This document shows positions 49,134-60,600 of a DNA stretch of 64,000 nucleotides, piece by piece. The DNA comes from Garcia nutans. Lineage: Eukaryota; Streptophyta; Magnoliopsida; Malpighiales; Euphorbiaceae. The position numbers and the translations under genes are program-made. The notes below the pieces were generated by a model that worked only from the letters and a program-made list of their open reading frames with translations, was not told where the DNA came from and ran no database searches. Position 1 is the stretch's first letter. Each line of letters starts with the position of its first letter. The DNA is taken from contig CANTUV010000012.1 in NCBI GenBank assembly GCA_947685225.1, forward strand, positions 186,001-250,000, in the 5' to 3' direction.

Positions 49134-50236
49134 ACAACAACAACAACAACAACTAAGCCTTAATCCCAAATAAATTGGGGTCGGCTGTATGGATTCTCAA
49201 CAAAATAAGCTCAAAAGACACCAAAAAAAAAACTCCAGCCTTAGGCCCCTTCCAAGACACGGATTTTACGTCTCCATTCAAGTCTGTCATTAATCAAATC
49301 CGCATCAAGATCTAAGGCACGTAAGTCTCTTGCTATCACCTCCTTCCACACAGTTCTAGGTCTGCCACGACCTCTAGCCCCCTCAATCAACAAATTCTCA
49401 CACTTACGAACCGCAGCATTAGGAGGTCTTCTTAAAACATGCCCATACCATCTAAGTCTTCCTTCCCTCACCTTATCTCCGACGTCCGCTACTTGGACTT
49501 TTTGTCCAATATGAACATTCTTAATTTTGTCCAGTCTGGTATGTCCACACATCCATCTTAGCATCCTCATTTCTGCCACACTCATCTTATGCAAATGTTG
49601 TCCCGTTGGTGCCCAACACTCACTACCATAGAGCATCGCAGGTCTAACAACCGTCCTATAGAATTTACCTTTCACTTTCAGAGGTATTTTCTTATCACAT
49701 AAAACCCCAGTCGCACCCTTCCACTTCAACCACCCTACCTGTATTCTGTGAGCCACATCTTCATCTATACGGCCATCATTCTGGAACACCGAACCCAAAT
49801 ATTTGAACTGCTTGGTTTTAGGAACCAAAACTCCATCCAACTTAACCTCATGTTCCTGCTTCTTCCTTAGACTGAACTCACAGTGCATATATTCCGTTTT
49901 ACTCCTACTTAACTTAAAACCCTTGTCCTCGAGGGTTTTTCTCCACACTTCCAACTTACGGTTTACACCAGCACTAGTCTCATCAATTAAAATAATGTCA
50001 TCAGCAAACAACATACACCAAGGAACATCGTCTTGTATGCTTCTGGTTAGCTCGTCCATAACCAGGGTAAATAAATATGGACTCATGGCCGAACCTTGAT
50101 GCAATCCGGCAGTAATAGGGAAAGTCTCAGTGTCTCCACCAGGTGTTTTCACACTAGTGGATGCATTCTCATACATGTCCTTGATGATGTTGATATATTT
50201 GCCGTTGACTCCTTTCCTCTTCAAAACCCACCATAT
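49134..50236 (-). mobile_element. RTE-type LINE copy 2, 5'-truncated
   Basis: The minus-strand element ends in TTG repeats (49134-49153) and carries the same 3' sequence as copy 1. Its 5' break is near 50236, inside the RT domain. It contains the segment missing from copy 1 (ASTSVKTPGGDTETFPITAG, then HQGSAMSPYLFTL). At the nucleotide level the shared 950 bp differs from copy 1 at only a handful of positions, so both came from a closely related, recently active source. I found no convincing target duplication. Confidence 0.9.
49241..50224 (-). pseudogene. LINE copy 2: reverse transcriptase C-terminal half, frame open
   Basis: 327 codons open without interruption: GLHQGSAMSPYLFTLVMDE, the catalytic FADD, then the C-terminal domain as in copy 1. 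It lacks the endonuclease and the RT fingers and has no ATG at its start (first codon TTG), so it is a fragment despite the open frame. Confidence 0.85.
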
Positions 50237-52430
50237 TTAATTTTATCCCTTTCGTTCACGCTAAATATATAATAATTTCACATGTTTTTAATTATTTTTT
50301 TACAATTAAAGTATTTATTTTTAACTAAATAATTATAAACTCCATGAAATTTTAAATATTATATTTATTAATTTTTATATTTTTAATATTTAATTTTTAT
50401 ATTTTTTATTTTTAAAAATTAAATTATTTAATTTTTTATTCTAAAAATATTAATCAATTACTTTAATATTATAAAATAATTTATTTACTCTATCTTTATA
50501 TATATTTTTCTTTATTATTTATTAATTCATCTTTATTTTTAATACATAATTTATTTTAATTTTATAAATATTATTAAAAAATAATTTTAAATAATATAAA
50601 TAATATCTTTTATTATTTTATAAATAATATATATATTATTTATTTTAATTTTATAGATATTATTAAAAAAATAATTTTAAATAATATAAATAATATATTT
50701 TATTATTTTACAGATAATCTATATATAAAATAAATTTAATAAATAATAAAGATAAATATATATAAAAAAAGAGTAAATAAGTTATTTTATAATATTAAAA
50801 TAGTTGATTAATAATTTTAAAATAAAAATATTGATAAAAAAATTAAACAGTTTAATTTTAAAAAATATAAATATTAAATATTAAAAATATTAAAAATTAA
50901 TTAATATAATATAAAAAATTATAAAAAATTATAATTATTTGTAATACAATTATTTTCAGTTACACAAAAAATACAAGCCATTCATTCATTAACTCAACTA
51001 AATAAATTAAAATGTTAAATAATGCATATTTTTTAATTTTTAGTATCGAGTTCCACAGAAGCCGTACTGAATGACCAAGCTCCTTACTTTAAGATACTAC
51101 ACATTTAAAATATTGCAACTCGCGTTGGGGAAAATTTCTCAGTCACACAAACTCTATAAAACACCTATATATAGATACATGTAAATGGACCCCAAATTAG
51201 TTAAATATTTTTTGTATTTATAACAATATGTATAATTAATAATATACTAAAAAAATAAAACACTACCAGAGATTATTTAATTTAATACTATAAAAAAGTA
51301 CGAGGAGGTGGCGCTGTGTCCCCTCAATACTGGCACCAGACATAAGATTATTATTATTATTATAAAAAATATTATATAAATTAAATTAATTCAAATTAAA
51401 AATATTTATATATTAATAAATATAAGATTAAAATAATTATTTTTTAATATAATTAATGTATAAAATATTTTTAATTTAAATAAATTTAATTAATTTAATA
51501 ATATTTTTATTATTAATTATTATTTATAGTATGTTTTAAGAATTCAATAAAACATTCTTCTTTTTCACTATCCAAATCTATCTGCCTTAATAAAATATAT
51601 ATTAAAGAAATTATTTTTATATAATAAGATTTGAGATAATTTGCATGGTGATATGACAAAAAATAAAATGACCCTAAAACATAGACACATGTGTATGAGA
51701 TTATGCTTTACAACAACGCCTTTGTAATAAGCAAATATTATTCATTTTGTTTCATTCTAAATGTTTCTTTTAAAATTTAAAAGAATATTTATTAAAAATT
51801 TTTAATATTATTTTAATTAATTAATAAAAATAAATAATTAAAATGAGAAATAAAAAAATAATATTTAAATAAAAAATAATAAAATTTTTATAAAATTTAT
51901 GATGATTAATCATTTTTTATCTATATATATATTATTTTTATACAACAATTAAAATAAATAAAGAAAATATTAAACTATATTTTATGTTTTCATATTTTAA
52001 TTTTATTTTAAATTTTATTCTAAAAATATATAAAAATTTTAATTCAAAGAAAAATAATATAATTTATAATGAATGTATAAATTTTCACATAAAAGAAAAT
52101 TTAATTATCAATTACATTAAGTAAATTTAATTTATAATTTAAATAATATATTGAGATAAAATTTTATCGTAAATATATATTTATATGTTTACACAAATAA
52201 GATACTCATATTTATATTAAAAAAATATAATCTACGTAAAATTTATTTAATAAAATAATTATTAAATTATTAAATTAATTAAATTTATAAGCTTAAGATA
52301 AATTAAAATGACTAAATAAAAAATAATTAAAAAAAGAAAATATTAAAGGGAAAGCAACAAAGAAAAAAAAAGTAAGCGGGTTTTCCGGTACAAAGAGAAG
52401 AAAGAAGGAAAAAAAAAGCTGGTGGAACGA
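50237..52430. other. Extremely AT-rich intergenic DNA upstream of the SRS gene
   Basis: Long runs of alternating A and T blocks (50237-50960, 51350-52330) with self-complementary AT palindromes and no coding potential. A short GC-richer patch lies near 51300-51345. The promoter-like region begins after ~52370. Confidence 0.55.
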
Positions 52431-52436
52431 CACGTG
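52431..52436. promoter_or_regulatory. G-box (CACGTG) upstream of the SRS gene
   Basis: A CACGTGGC core, the classic plant bZIP/bHLH binding word, 708 bp before the start codon; a second ACGT word (gtgacgtgc) follows near 52490. Motif match only. Confidence 0.4.
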
Positions 52437-52611
52437 GCATGAAAAAGACCGTTAGATGAGCATGAGAGATGAATAGCAGAGATGAGATGGTGACGTGCAT
52501 AGCCATGGAGAAAAGAGAGTAGTTTTTGTTATTAGAGACACGAAGCATTGCTCAGAGAAGCTAAAGGACTCTCCGCACTGCAAAACAGAGAGAAAGAGAA
52601 GATAGAAGCAG

Positions 52612-52683
52612 ATGGGTTTCGAGAGAAATAAATTTCGGCAGCAGAAGAAAGAGAATTGGCTATGGCGGCGTTGCAGTGTTTGA
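52612..52683 (+). promoter_or_regulatory. Candidate uORF 1 (23 codons) in the SRS leader
   Basis: ATG to TGA encoding a basic peptide (MGFERNKFRQQ...). It lies in the purine-rich leader-like DNA 456 bp before the main start. Whether the transcript begins this far upstream is not known. Confidence 0.35.
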
Positions 52684-53091
52684 GATAGAAAGTTTTGTTT
52701 CTAGGAATTTAATGGACTCCCAACACTGTCAACTAAACACTAGACATAATTCATATAACCCCAATTAACGTTTCTTGTTTTCCCATTAATTACTACTAGC
52801 TGGGTGCCTCAATTTTCCCTTAAAACAACCAGCAGCTGCTGCCGCCACCACCAGGAACAAGAAGAACGAAAATAAAATACCAACTCATCAGTTTTGTTGA
52901 GACTAAAGAGAACCTTTTTGATATTTACAGAAAATAAAGAGTTGTAAGCCAAGCCTAGCAAAGCCAAGCCAAGCTAAGCCTCTCCCCACCTTTCCTCCAC
53001 ACCCAAAATTAAAGGAAATTTTAGGAGAATATAGCGTTTGATAATCTGGGCTTTAATTACAAAACAAACCCAGATAGTGACTTTTTCTGAT

Positions 53092-53160
53092 ATGGATTAT
53101 CGGTCACAATTTAGGATTGGGTCAGGTTTAGAGGAGACATGGCTGGGTTGTTTTCATTAG
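53092..53160 (+). promoter_or_regulatory. Candidate uORF 2 overlapping the SRS start codon
   Basis: ATG to TAG, 22 codons (MDYRSQFRIG...), out of frame with the main protein and running 22 bases past its ATG at 53139. If translated it would reduce initiation at the main start. Confidence 0.5.
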
Positions 53161-54631
53161 GTGGTGGTGGTGGAGGAGGAGGAGGTAGAGGAAGTAGTAA
53201 CCAAGACGACCAACATAATAGCAACCCACCAAGTGAAATTCCACAAGAAAGCTGGTTCTGGTACAGAAATGAAGACATTCCTTACAAAAGTAGTAATTTT
53301 GAGCTATGGCAACAGCAAGAATTTCTTCACCAACGCCGCCGCCACCACCACCACCACCACCACCACCAGCATCATCAGAATAATCCACAACAAGATCTTT
53401 ACTCTTCAGCTGCTGGGTTAGGTGTAGGACCCAGTAGAAGCTCAATCAACGTCTCGGATGAGTCTTCTTCAAGATCAGCTTTTATGATGATGATGTCAAG
53501 CAGTGGAGTTGCAGGAGGAGGAGGAGGCATGAGCTGCCAAGATTGTGGTAATCAAGCTAAAAAAGATTGTATGAACAGGCGGTGCAGAACTTGTTGTAAG
53601 AGTCGAGGCTTCGAATGCCAAACCCATATAAAAAGCACTTGGGTTCCTGCCTCTAAACGCCAAGAACGACAGCAACAACTCGCTGCCTTACAACATGAAC
53701 AACACCTGCAACTCCGGGGAGAAAATCCCAAAAGACTCAGAGAAAATCCAACTTCTTCTTCGCTTGCTTGCACTCGCTTACCCACCAACTCTACAGGTAC
53801 ACATAATATACTAATACTGGCACTATCTTTTTGGTTTTTCTTCTTTTTTTTTCTCTGCCATCAATGACAACATCATCTCTCACTCAGTTCCAGAGATTGA
53901 CTCTATAGAAGAAGAATTTAGAGGCACATCAACAGAGTATCTAGGAAGAAAAAAAGAAAAAGAAAGAAAATATCTATTGCGTGTTTCGAAATCGACTCCG
54001 TAGTATAACCCATCAGTTTTTTCTTTCTTTTTACTAATACTGTTATTTAGTATTTCTGACGAGTGGATTGACAGGGACGATACTATTTTCCCCTTCTTTT
54101 GCGTGCGAGTTTGTCACATAAAATATAATTTAATAAAAATCCCATTTCTTATTTCTCATTACTAGTGTGATCTAAAGCTCATATTTATATATTCTAATGG
54201 GGGTTTTGTTTGTTGGTTTAGGGTTAGAACTGGGGAATTTTCCTTCAGAAGTGAGCTCTCCAGCCGTTTTTCGTTGCGTAAGAGTGAGTGGTATTGATGA
54301 AAATGATGATCAATATGCATATCAAACGGCTGTTAATATTGGAGGTCATATATTTAAAGGGATTTTATACGATCATGGCCTTGAAAGCACCTGTAATATT
54401 TCAGCGGGTGAAACCTCCTCCGGTGGTGGTAGTGGTGGCGTTCAGCCACATAACTTAATCACTGCTGGTACTGCCACCGCATCTGCTGCAATCTCTCCTA
54501 CTGGGGCTGGTGGTGGTGTAACATCGGCTTCGTCCAGTGCAGCTGCACTTATAGATGCTTCTTCTCTATATCCAACTCCACTCAACACTTACATTGCTGG
54601 TACGCCATTCTTCGCAAATCCAAGATCATGA
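53139..54631 (+). CDS. STY1: SHI/STYLISH-family (SRS) RING-like zinc-finger transcription factor, two exons
   Basis: Exons 53139-53796 and 54222-54631 with GT-AG borders give 355 residues, apparently intact. SRS proteins are plant-specific nuclear activators that promote auxin biosynthesis genes and control gynoecium, stamen and leaf development. Features in order: MAGLFSLGGGGGGGGG start typical of the family; a WFWYRNED block (39-46); polyhistidine (69-79); Met run (116-119); the C3HC3H zinc finger at ~133-165 (CQDCGNQAKKDC, RRCRTCCKSRGFECQTH); WVPASKRQERQQQ; and, from exon 2, the IGGH dimerisation domain (FRCVRVSGID ... AVNIGGHIFKGILYDHG, IGGH at 259-262). The C-terminus is rich in Gly, Ala and Ser. 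The intron lies between zinc finger and IGGH as in other family members. Closest family member by start and neighbouring genes is STY1, but SHI or another paralogue cannot be excluded. Confidence 0.96.
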
Positions 54632-57600
54632 AAAATCCACCACACGTTTCTTTTATCTGTACTTCTCATTTTCTGTCTCTTCCTCCATATTTCGACCGCT
54701 ACACCCATTCTTCTTCTTTTTTTAAACTGTCTATTGTTGTTGATGATGATAATTGCAGTAGTAGAGAGAAGTACATTAATTTGACACGTTCATTGAAGTA
54801 GAAGCACTTAAATTCAAGAACAAGAAAAGCCAAAAAAAAAGAAAGAAAAAAAACTATGTGGGAAGAAATCAGGAACGTACACTGTAGTTGCTGTTCTTGT
54901 CCAAATTTAAATGGTTTAAGTTTTAGCAATTCTTCTCTTTCTTTATTCCTTGATTCTTGATTTCTTGCTTTCTTGATTCTTGATTTTATTTCTTTCTTCT
55001 CCGTGAAACCTAAAGTTGTGTTGGTACATGATGGGCAGGCTGCAGCTAGCATGTAGTGTACAGTATTGTGTAGTATGTGGCTGTTTCTTGATTTATTATT
55101 ATTAATATTAATAATAATATATTCTTGTGGGTTGAATTTGCATTACACTACTAGTAGTATATTGTTTTTGGGAGGTGCTTTTTTCCTGCTTACCCGTAAA
55201 TTTGCCGGTTTGAAATGGTTTTTTCTATGCTTGGACAAACTACAAAGACGACATCATTTTATTTTCTTAACGCCGTATGGGCTGTGTCCAGCCAAGCCAT
55301 GCATGAGATGAGAGATCATTCAACTTCAAAAGCTGGAAGTAAGAAAATAAAATAAATAAAAGAAAATATAGTTAATAGTTTTTTTATCATTCTCTCCCTC
55401 TCTTTATTGAAAAATACATTCATGTTTATGTTCGTGTTATTATTATTATTATTATTTTCCTCTCTCGAGCTTCTTAATTAGAATAGACATGCATAGATGT
55501 GACTTTGATGAGAAAATGGGATATATTTCTCATCAACTACTCTTGTTTAATGCACCTGCAACAAGGTATTTATATATACACCTACTGTTATATATATATA
55601 GAAGTTGATGTGCCCTTCAAAATGGGTATATATATATATTTATTCTTAATGAGTGAAAATTTAGATCAGTTGAAAGAAACTGAAAGATTGAGAAGCTTTC
55701 CTTAATCTACAAATCATTTTATCCCAAAAAATATTTCTCTTTCATTACCATACATGATAGCCTCTCTGCACCCAGAAAGATTTCTCTCTTCCCAATAAGA
55801 AAAGAAAAAAAAAAAAAGGAAAGAAGAAAGGAGTCTTTGTTTCTTGAAAAATGGTTTCTTGTTTCTTAGCCTATTACTATTATTTTTTGAAAGTAAACAG
55901 TTTGTTTTCAATAATGCCGACACCTAATGAGACTACCCTATATCCCCCGTTCTGTGTCTTTGCTATTAAATGTTGCTTTGTCACGTTCCACTGGTTTTGT
56001 ACTATAAACATCAACTAAGATCAAATACAAGCCACAAGCTGTGTTTTTCATTTCCCTTTTGAGATGGATACGTTTTCTTTTGTTTTAACTAACCCGTACC
56101 TGCCCACAAATTGTTTATTTTAGTATAAATTAGAAACAAAAAAAGTTCTTTTTTTTTTATCATCAAGAGAAAAGGCAGAAGATGTATGTTTAATTCAAGT
56201 GCATGTGTAAATAATTTATTCAAATGTTCATTATTTGCTTCTAATATGTTAAATTTAGTCTAACATATTTTTAACTACGTGCAGAGGGCTGTGATTTTAA
56301 ATGTTAATTTATGCCAGCTATCTAGTTGAAAACGGAAACCTCTTCAGCAAGATTTATAATTATTGTAGAGTATTTTTCATTGCTATGCCTTATATATATT
56401 ATATATATATATAATGAAGAGTAATTCCAAATAAAAATACAGAAAGGGCAAATTGTTATACAAATAGTTTTTATACCAAATCAGTAATTTGAAGTAGTTT
56501 ACCCTAAGAAACTAGTTGCTGATTACATATATTCTGATAAATATTTGTTTACTTTTGTCGATTTGATCTAATAATATTAGCTACCTACTCTTGGTTTGGA
56601 AAGTTAAGGTGCCTTATAAGTTACTTGGATAGATATTGTAATTGGAAATTCACAATCTGCTATAATATGTATTCTAAAGCTTGAAATTTCACTGAAACAT
56701 ACTTTCTGTGGAAATTTTCTTGGATGCACATTCTTTTTTTTTAAATGTTCATTTTTGTAAGATAAAGCATTTAAAATATAAAATTAAACATTGTTGTTGA
56801 CATGTTTTGTCTGTCACTAGCAGTCTTGCACATGTCTATTCAGTGTTTGTGCTCTCCTTACTTTGGCTGAAAACTTTCATATAAGAAGATAGTAATAGTG
56901 GAGGGAGAATAATGATGAAGATAGTAATGATTATTTATGAAGTGTTGGCCATGGAAACCAACAAAATATTTAAACATTAGAATATGATTTTACATGTATA
57001 ATGGTGTATTATTTAAATGATAAGTTTTCTTTTTTTTTTTTTATAGTTTCTTTGGAACACTTAATTTTTTGGAATGCCAATCTTGTCTTTATTTTCAGAA
57101 ATTATATTTCTAAAATTATATATATATATTTTCACACTCTGGCCCCATTGAAAATAATCCTATAACACCATGAAGGACATTTTAATTTTAAGGGAAAGTT
57201 GGGAGTTTGTCCTAATGAATTGCATAAAGCTAGATTGAGTTTTATAATGTCAAATTGGGGAACTAATTTTGTGTGCTGTGAAGCTTAGTTCATTTTTTTT
57301 AATGAACTAATTATGTTTTTTTGTTTGTAGGGTATGAAACGATGCATAAGTTCATCTATGAACTCTAGGAAGAAAAATACTTGATTTGCACTGTTTATTT
57401 AGTTATCTTCCTTTGCTCCTTATTTTGATTTAGATTCTGAATTAGAAATTAGCTTTCTTCTAATTAAAATGTGTATAATTTAGTAAATGCCCATCACATT
57501 CCCTCATTGAGCTAAACAAATAGGTTGGTTGTCTACCACATTATGCATGAAGAAAAAATAATACCTATTATAAAGACAATTTTGATGCAAGTTCCTTCTA

Positions 57601-60600
57601 TGTTTATTATGTGCATAAACATGTTATTCAAGAAAATTAGGTGGGGGCTACAGGAGTACAATGATATGATTATGGAAAAGCAGAATAATGATAATTCTCA
57701 AGTAATATTCCTTTCTTTTTCTCATTTTAAGTGCTTGCATTATTGAGTAATTGGTAATCTTTGTTTGTTTACTTTTTCTGCTACAATGTACTTATTGGGT
57801 TTGATATTTTACCATTTCAGCAAATGTTTCTAACATATGCTTTTCAGTTTAAAGGTTTATTACCATTAAAAATATGCATATTGATTTTCAATTTCACAAC
57901 AATGTTTTCTTGAGAAATCTTTCATAGAAAATATAACATAAAACATCTTTAAAACTCGGTTAAATCTCTAAGCTTCAAAGAAATTTCTATTAAGAATATA
58001 TGAAAGCAAATCCTATGTCATGATTAATATAGAAACAGATTCTTTAATCTTAAGAGCTAGCTTTTTAAGTTAATACTTGTAAATTCATATTGACTATTTA
58101 TGAAATTTGTTTGCATTTCTCAGTGCAAATATAAATATTCATGTTTGGTTCTGTGTTTCATATATATATATATATACAGCAGATATTAGATGTAGTCCAA
58201 CATATTCCATTTGATTTCTTACAATTTAGACAGGAATTAACATCTTTTAAATGATTTAATTTTTTTTTATTCCAGTAGTACTGCAAATATTAGATTTAAT
58301 AATATTATTTAAAATTATTTCATACTTAATAAAATTAAAAATAGTAATTAAGTATATAATTTTAACTTGTGACCAGTGCTGCCAATATCATGCTTGTGAT
58401 AATTTTATCAGATTTGTGGTATCAAGTTTTGGACGCAATGTTTATTAAGATTTTATATTAGGATTGTCTGGTGTGTCTTCTATTTTATAAATTTAAATGT
58501 TTATATTTAATGATTGTGAGATTTATATTTCATGTATATTTATAATAACTTTTTGTCTTTAGCAGGTAAAGGTTTTTTTAAATTGTTTATAATTATGTAT
58601 ATATAAAGAAATGCGAAAGCAGCATAATAACTAACCAGTACAAAGGCAGATTTGCCGTATAATATGGTAAAGATAAAACCCAGAAAAAAAAATTTTGAAT
58701 ATTGATATCAATCCCTTTCCCGATGCCACAAAAATATTCTCAAAACCAAACTTTCACAGAGGAGTCGATGAGGAGAATTTCATGACCTCATTTATATAAA
58801 ATATATATAAAGAAAAATGAGCAGCCGCATCTCAGCTCAGCGCAGCTCAGCTGGAACGTCCACTTTTCTCGGATTCTCATGGTTTCCTTCAAACAAAGTT
58901 ATACCTTGCACATGATAATGTAAACCTAAAAATTCTTATTTAACTTTCCTTTTCTACATTCTCCTACTCTTTAACTCTTTCTTTATATATATATATATAT
59001 AATCATTTAAAATTAGTAAAAAAAGAAAAGTATAGTGATTGAACAATCAATCATATTCATAAGCAGCATTATTATTATAACAAAGTGCATATACTTTCTA
59101 AAGTCTGAATATATATACACATAAATACCAACCTTGTTAGAAGCTCAACTTTGTTGCTGCTGCTGCCCCTTCTTGTTTGTTGAGTAGAGTTCAGCCTTTA
59201 CTGTTGATGACCAAAGAACAAGTGTAAATGGGTATCTTATTAATTCATCTGTTAATATATTTTTAAAAAGTCGAAAACTAAGTGATAAAAGGTTTTATAT
59301 ACCGTTGAGAATTAAAAAGCTTAGTAGTCAGAGAGGAAGAGAAAGCAATGATTAAGCATCTTTAAGAGATTAAATTTCTGTATGAACCAAATGGGGACAT
59401 AGGGAAGATGATATATATATATATATATATGTAGCTAGGCTAGCTAGGGTTTTTTTATTTATAAAAAATTTATGAAAAAATAGGGTTTTTAAGAAAATTT
59501 CATGGGGGTAGTGGCAGAGTATAGAGCTTAGACTTAGAGTGAGGCCAAATTCATCATATAGGAATAATATTTCTACAATGTATAGTATAATAATTTCAAT
59601 TTTGAAATGAAAAGTAAAAATGGATTGAAAAGTGGTCCCAAAATCCCAAAGAGAAAGAAATAAGTGAAAAAAAAATTTAATGTAGATCTCTTCCATCTAA
59701 TTCCTTTGCTCTAACTTTCCCGTTAATTCAGCCAAATTTTCTGTTCTGCTTGTGAGATTTGAAAGCTGGAAGAGACAGTCTCTATCACCATCCACTGTTA
59801 TGCAGCATACCCATTGACCCTTCACTAAACAACAACAGCAACAACAATATTATATATATATATCACAAGTGTGAATTATTTGAAGTTGTTTTTAGTATTG
59901 GTACGAAGAGGAAAATCGATTTAATATCTAAGAAATTGTATACTTATCATTATACAAGTATTTAATTTCTTGAATTCACAATATTTGCAAAGTTAAAGAA
60001 ATATATGGGTTATATATATATATTGGTGAATGGAGATGGCGTTTTGTATGGCTTTTTGACATTAGTATAGTAATAATAATGAAGAGAAAAGAAAAAAAAA
60101 ACCACTTAATTGGTCTCTATGAATTGTCTCTTCAATCACTTAGCATAAAATTATTCTTTGGGCGGTGATATTGATATTGATATGGTTCATGCCTAATGAT
60201 CCTTTGTTTGGTGTACAAGAAAATTTTTTCCAATTAGTAAATTGTTTTCTTATCCTATACTTGTTAGTGTAAGGTTTTTTCAAGCAATCTTCATTTATGG
60301 ACTCATACAGTTAAAAGACAAAATTCAAATCAACCCTCATTAGTTAATACGAGACAAAAGTTTGAATTTTTGTAAATTTTTCTTTTTAATCACAGAATTT
60401 TATCCCTAATCATTTAAGTTGTGATTAGCTAATGGAAAACAAGGTTTGAAGTTGTGATTTCTTGATTAAGAATTTCAGGCTTAATCATTCAGATTAGAAC
60501 CTCATTAGCTATTAATTAGAAACTTTACTCGACGAGCAGTTATGGAAATTTAACCTTTTACTGCATGGCTTATTCCTTGCTAACTGCTAAATGTTAACTC

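Noticed and set aside
49120..50260. Target-site duplication around LINE copy 2
   Set aside because: I compared both flanks and saw only chance AT-rich similarity, so none is claimed.
53161..53788. Open frames in other frames and on the opposite strand of SRS exon 1
   Set aside because: GC-rich low-complexity codon repeats leave all frames open; the SRS frame has the conserved zinc finger.
59140..59240. Short minus-strand peptide-like stretch ending in a glutamine run
   Set aside because: No splice acceptor, start or family match; too short to support a gene.
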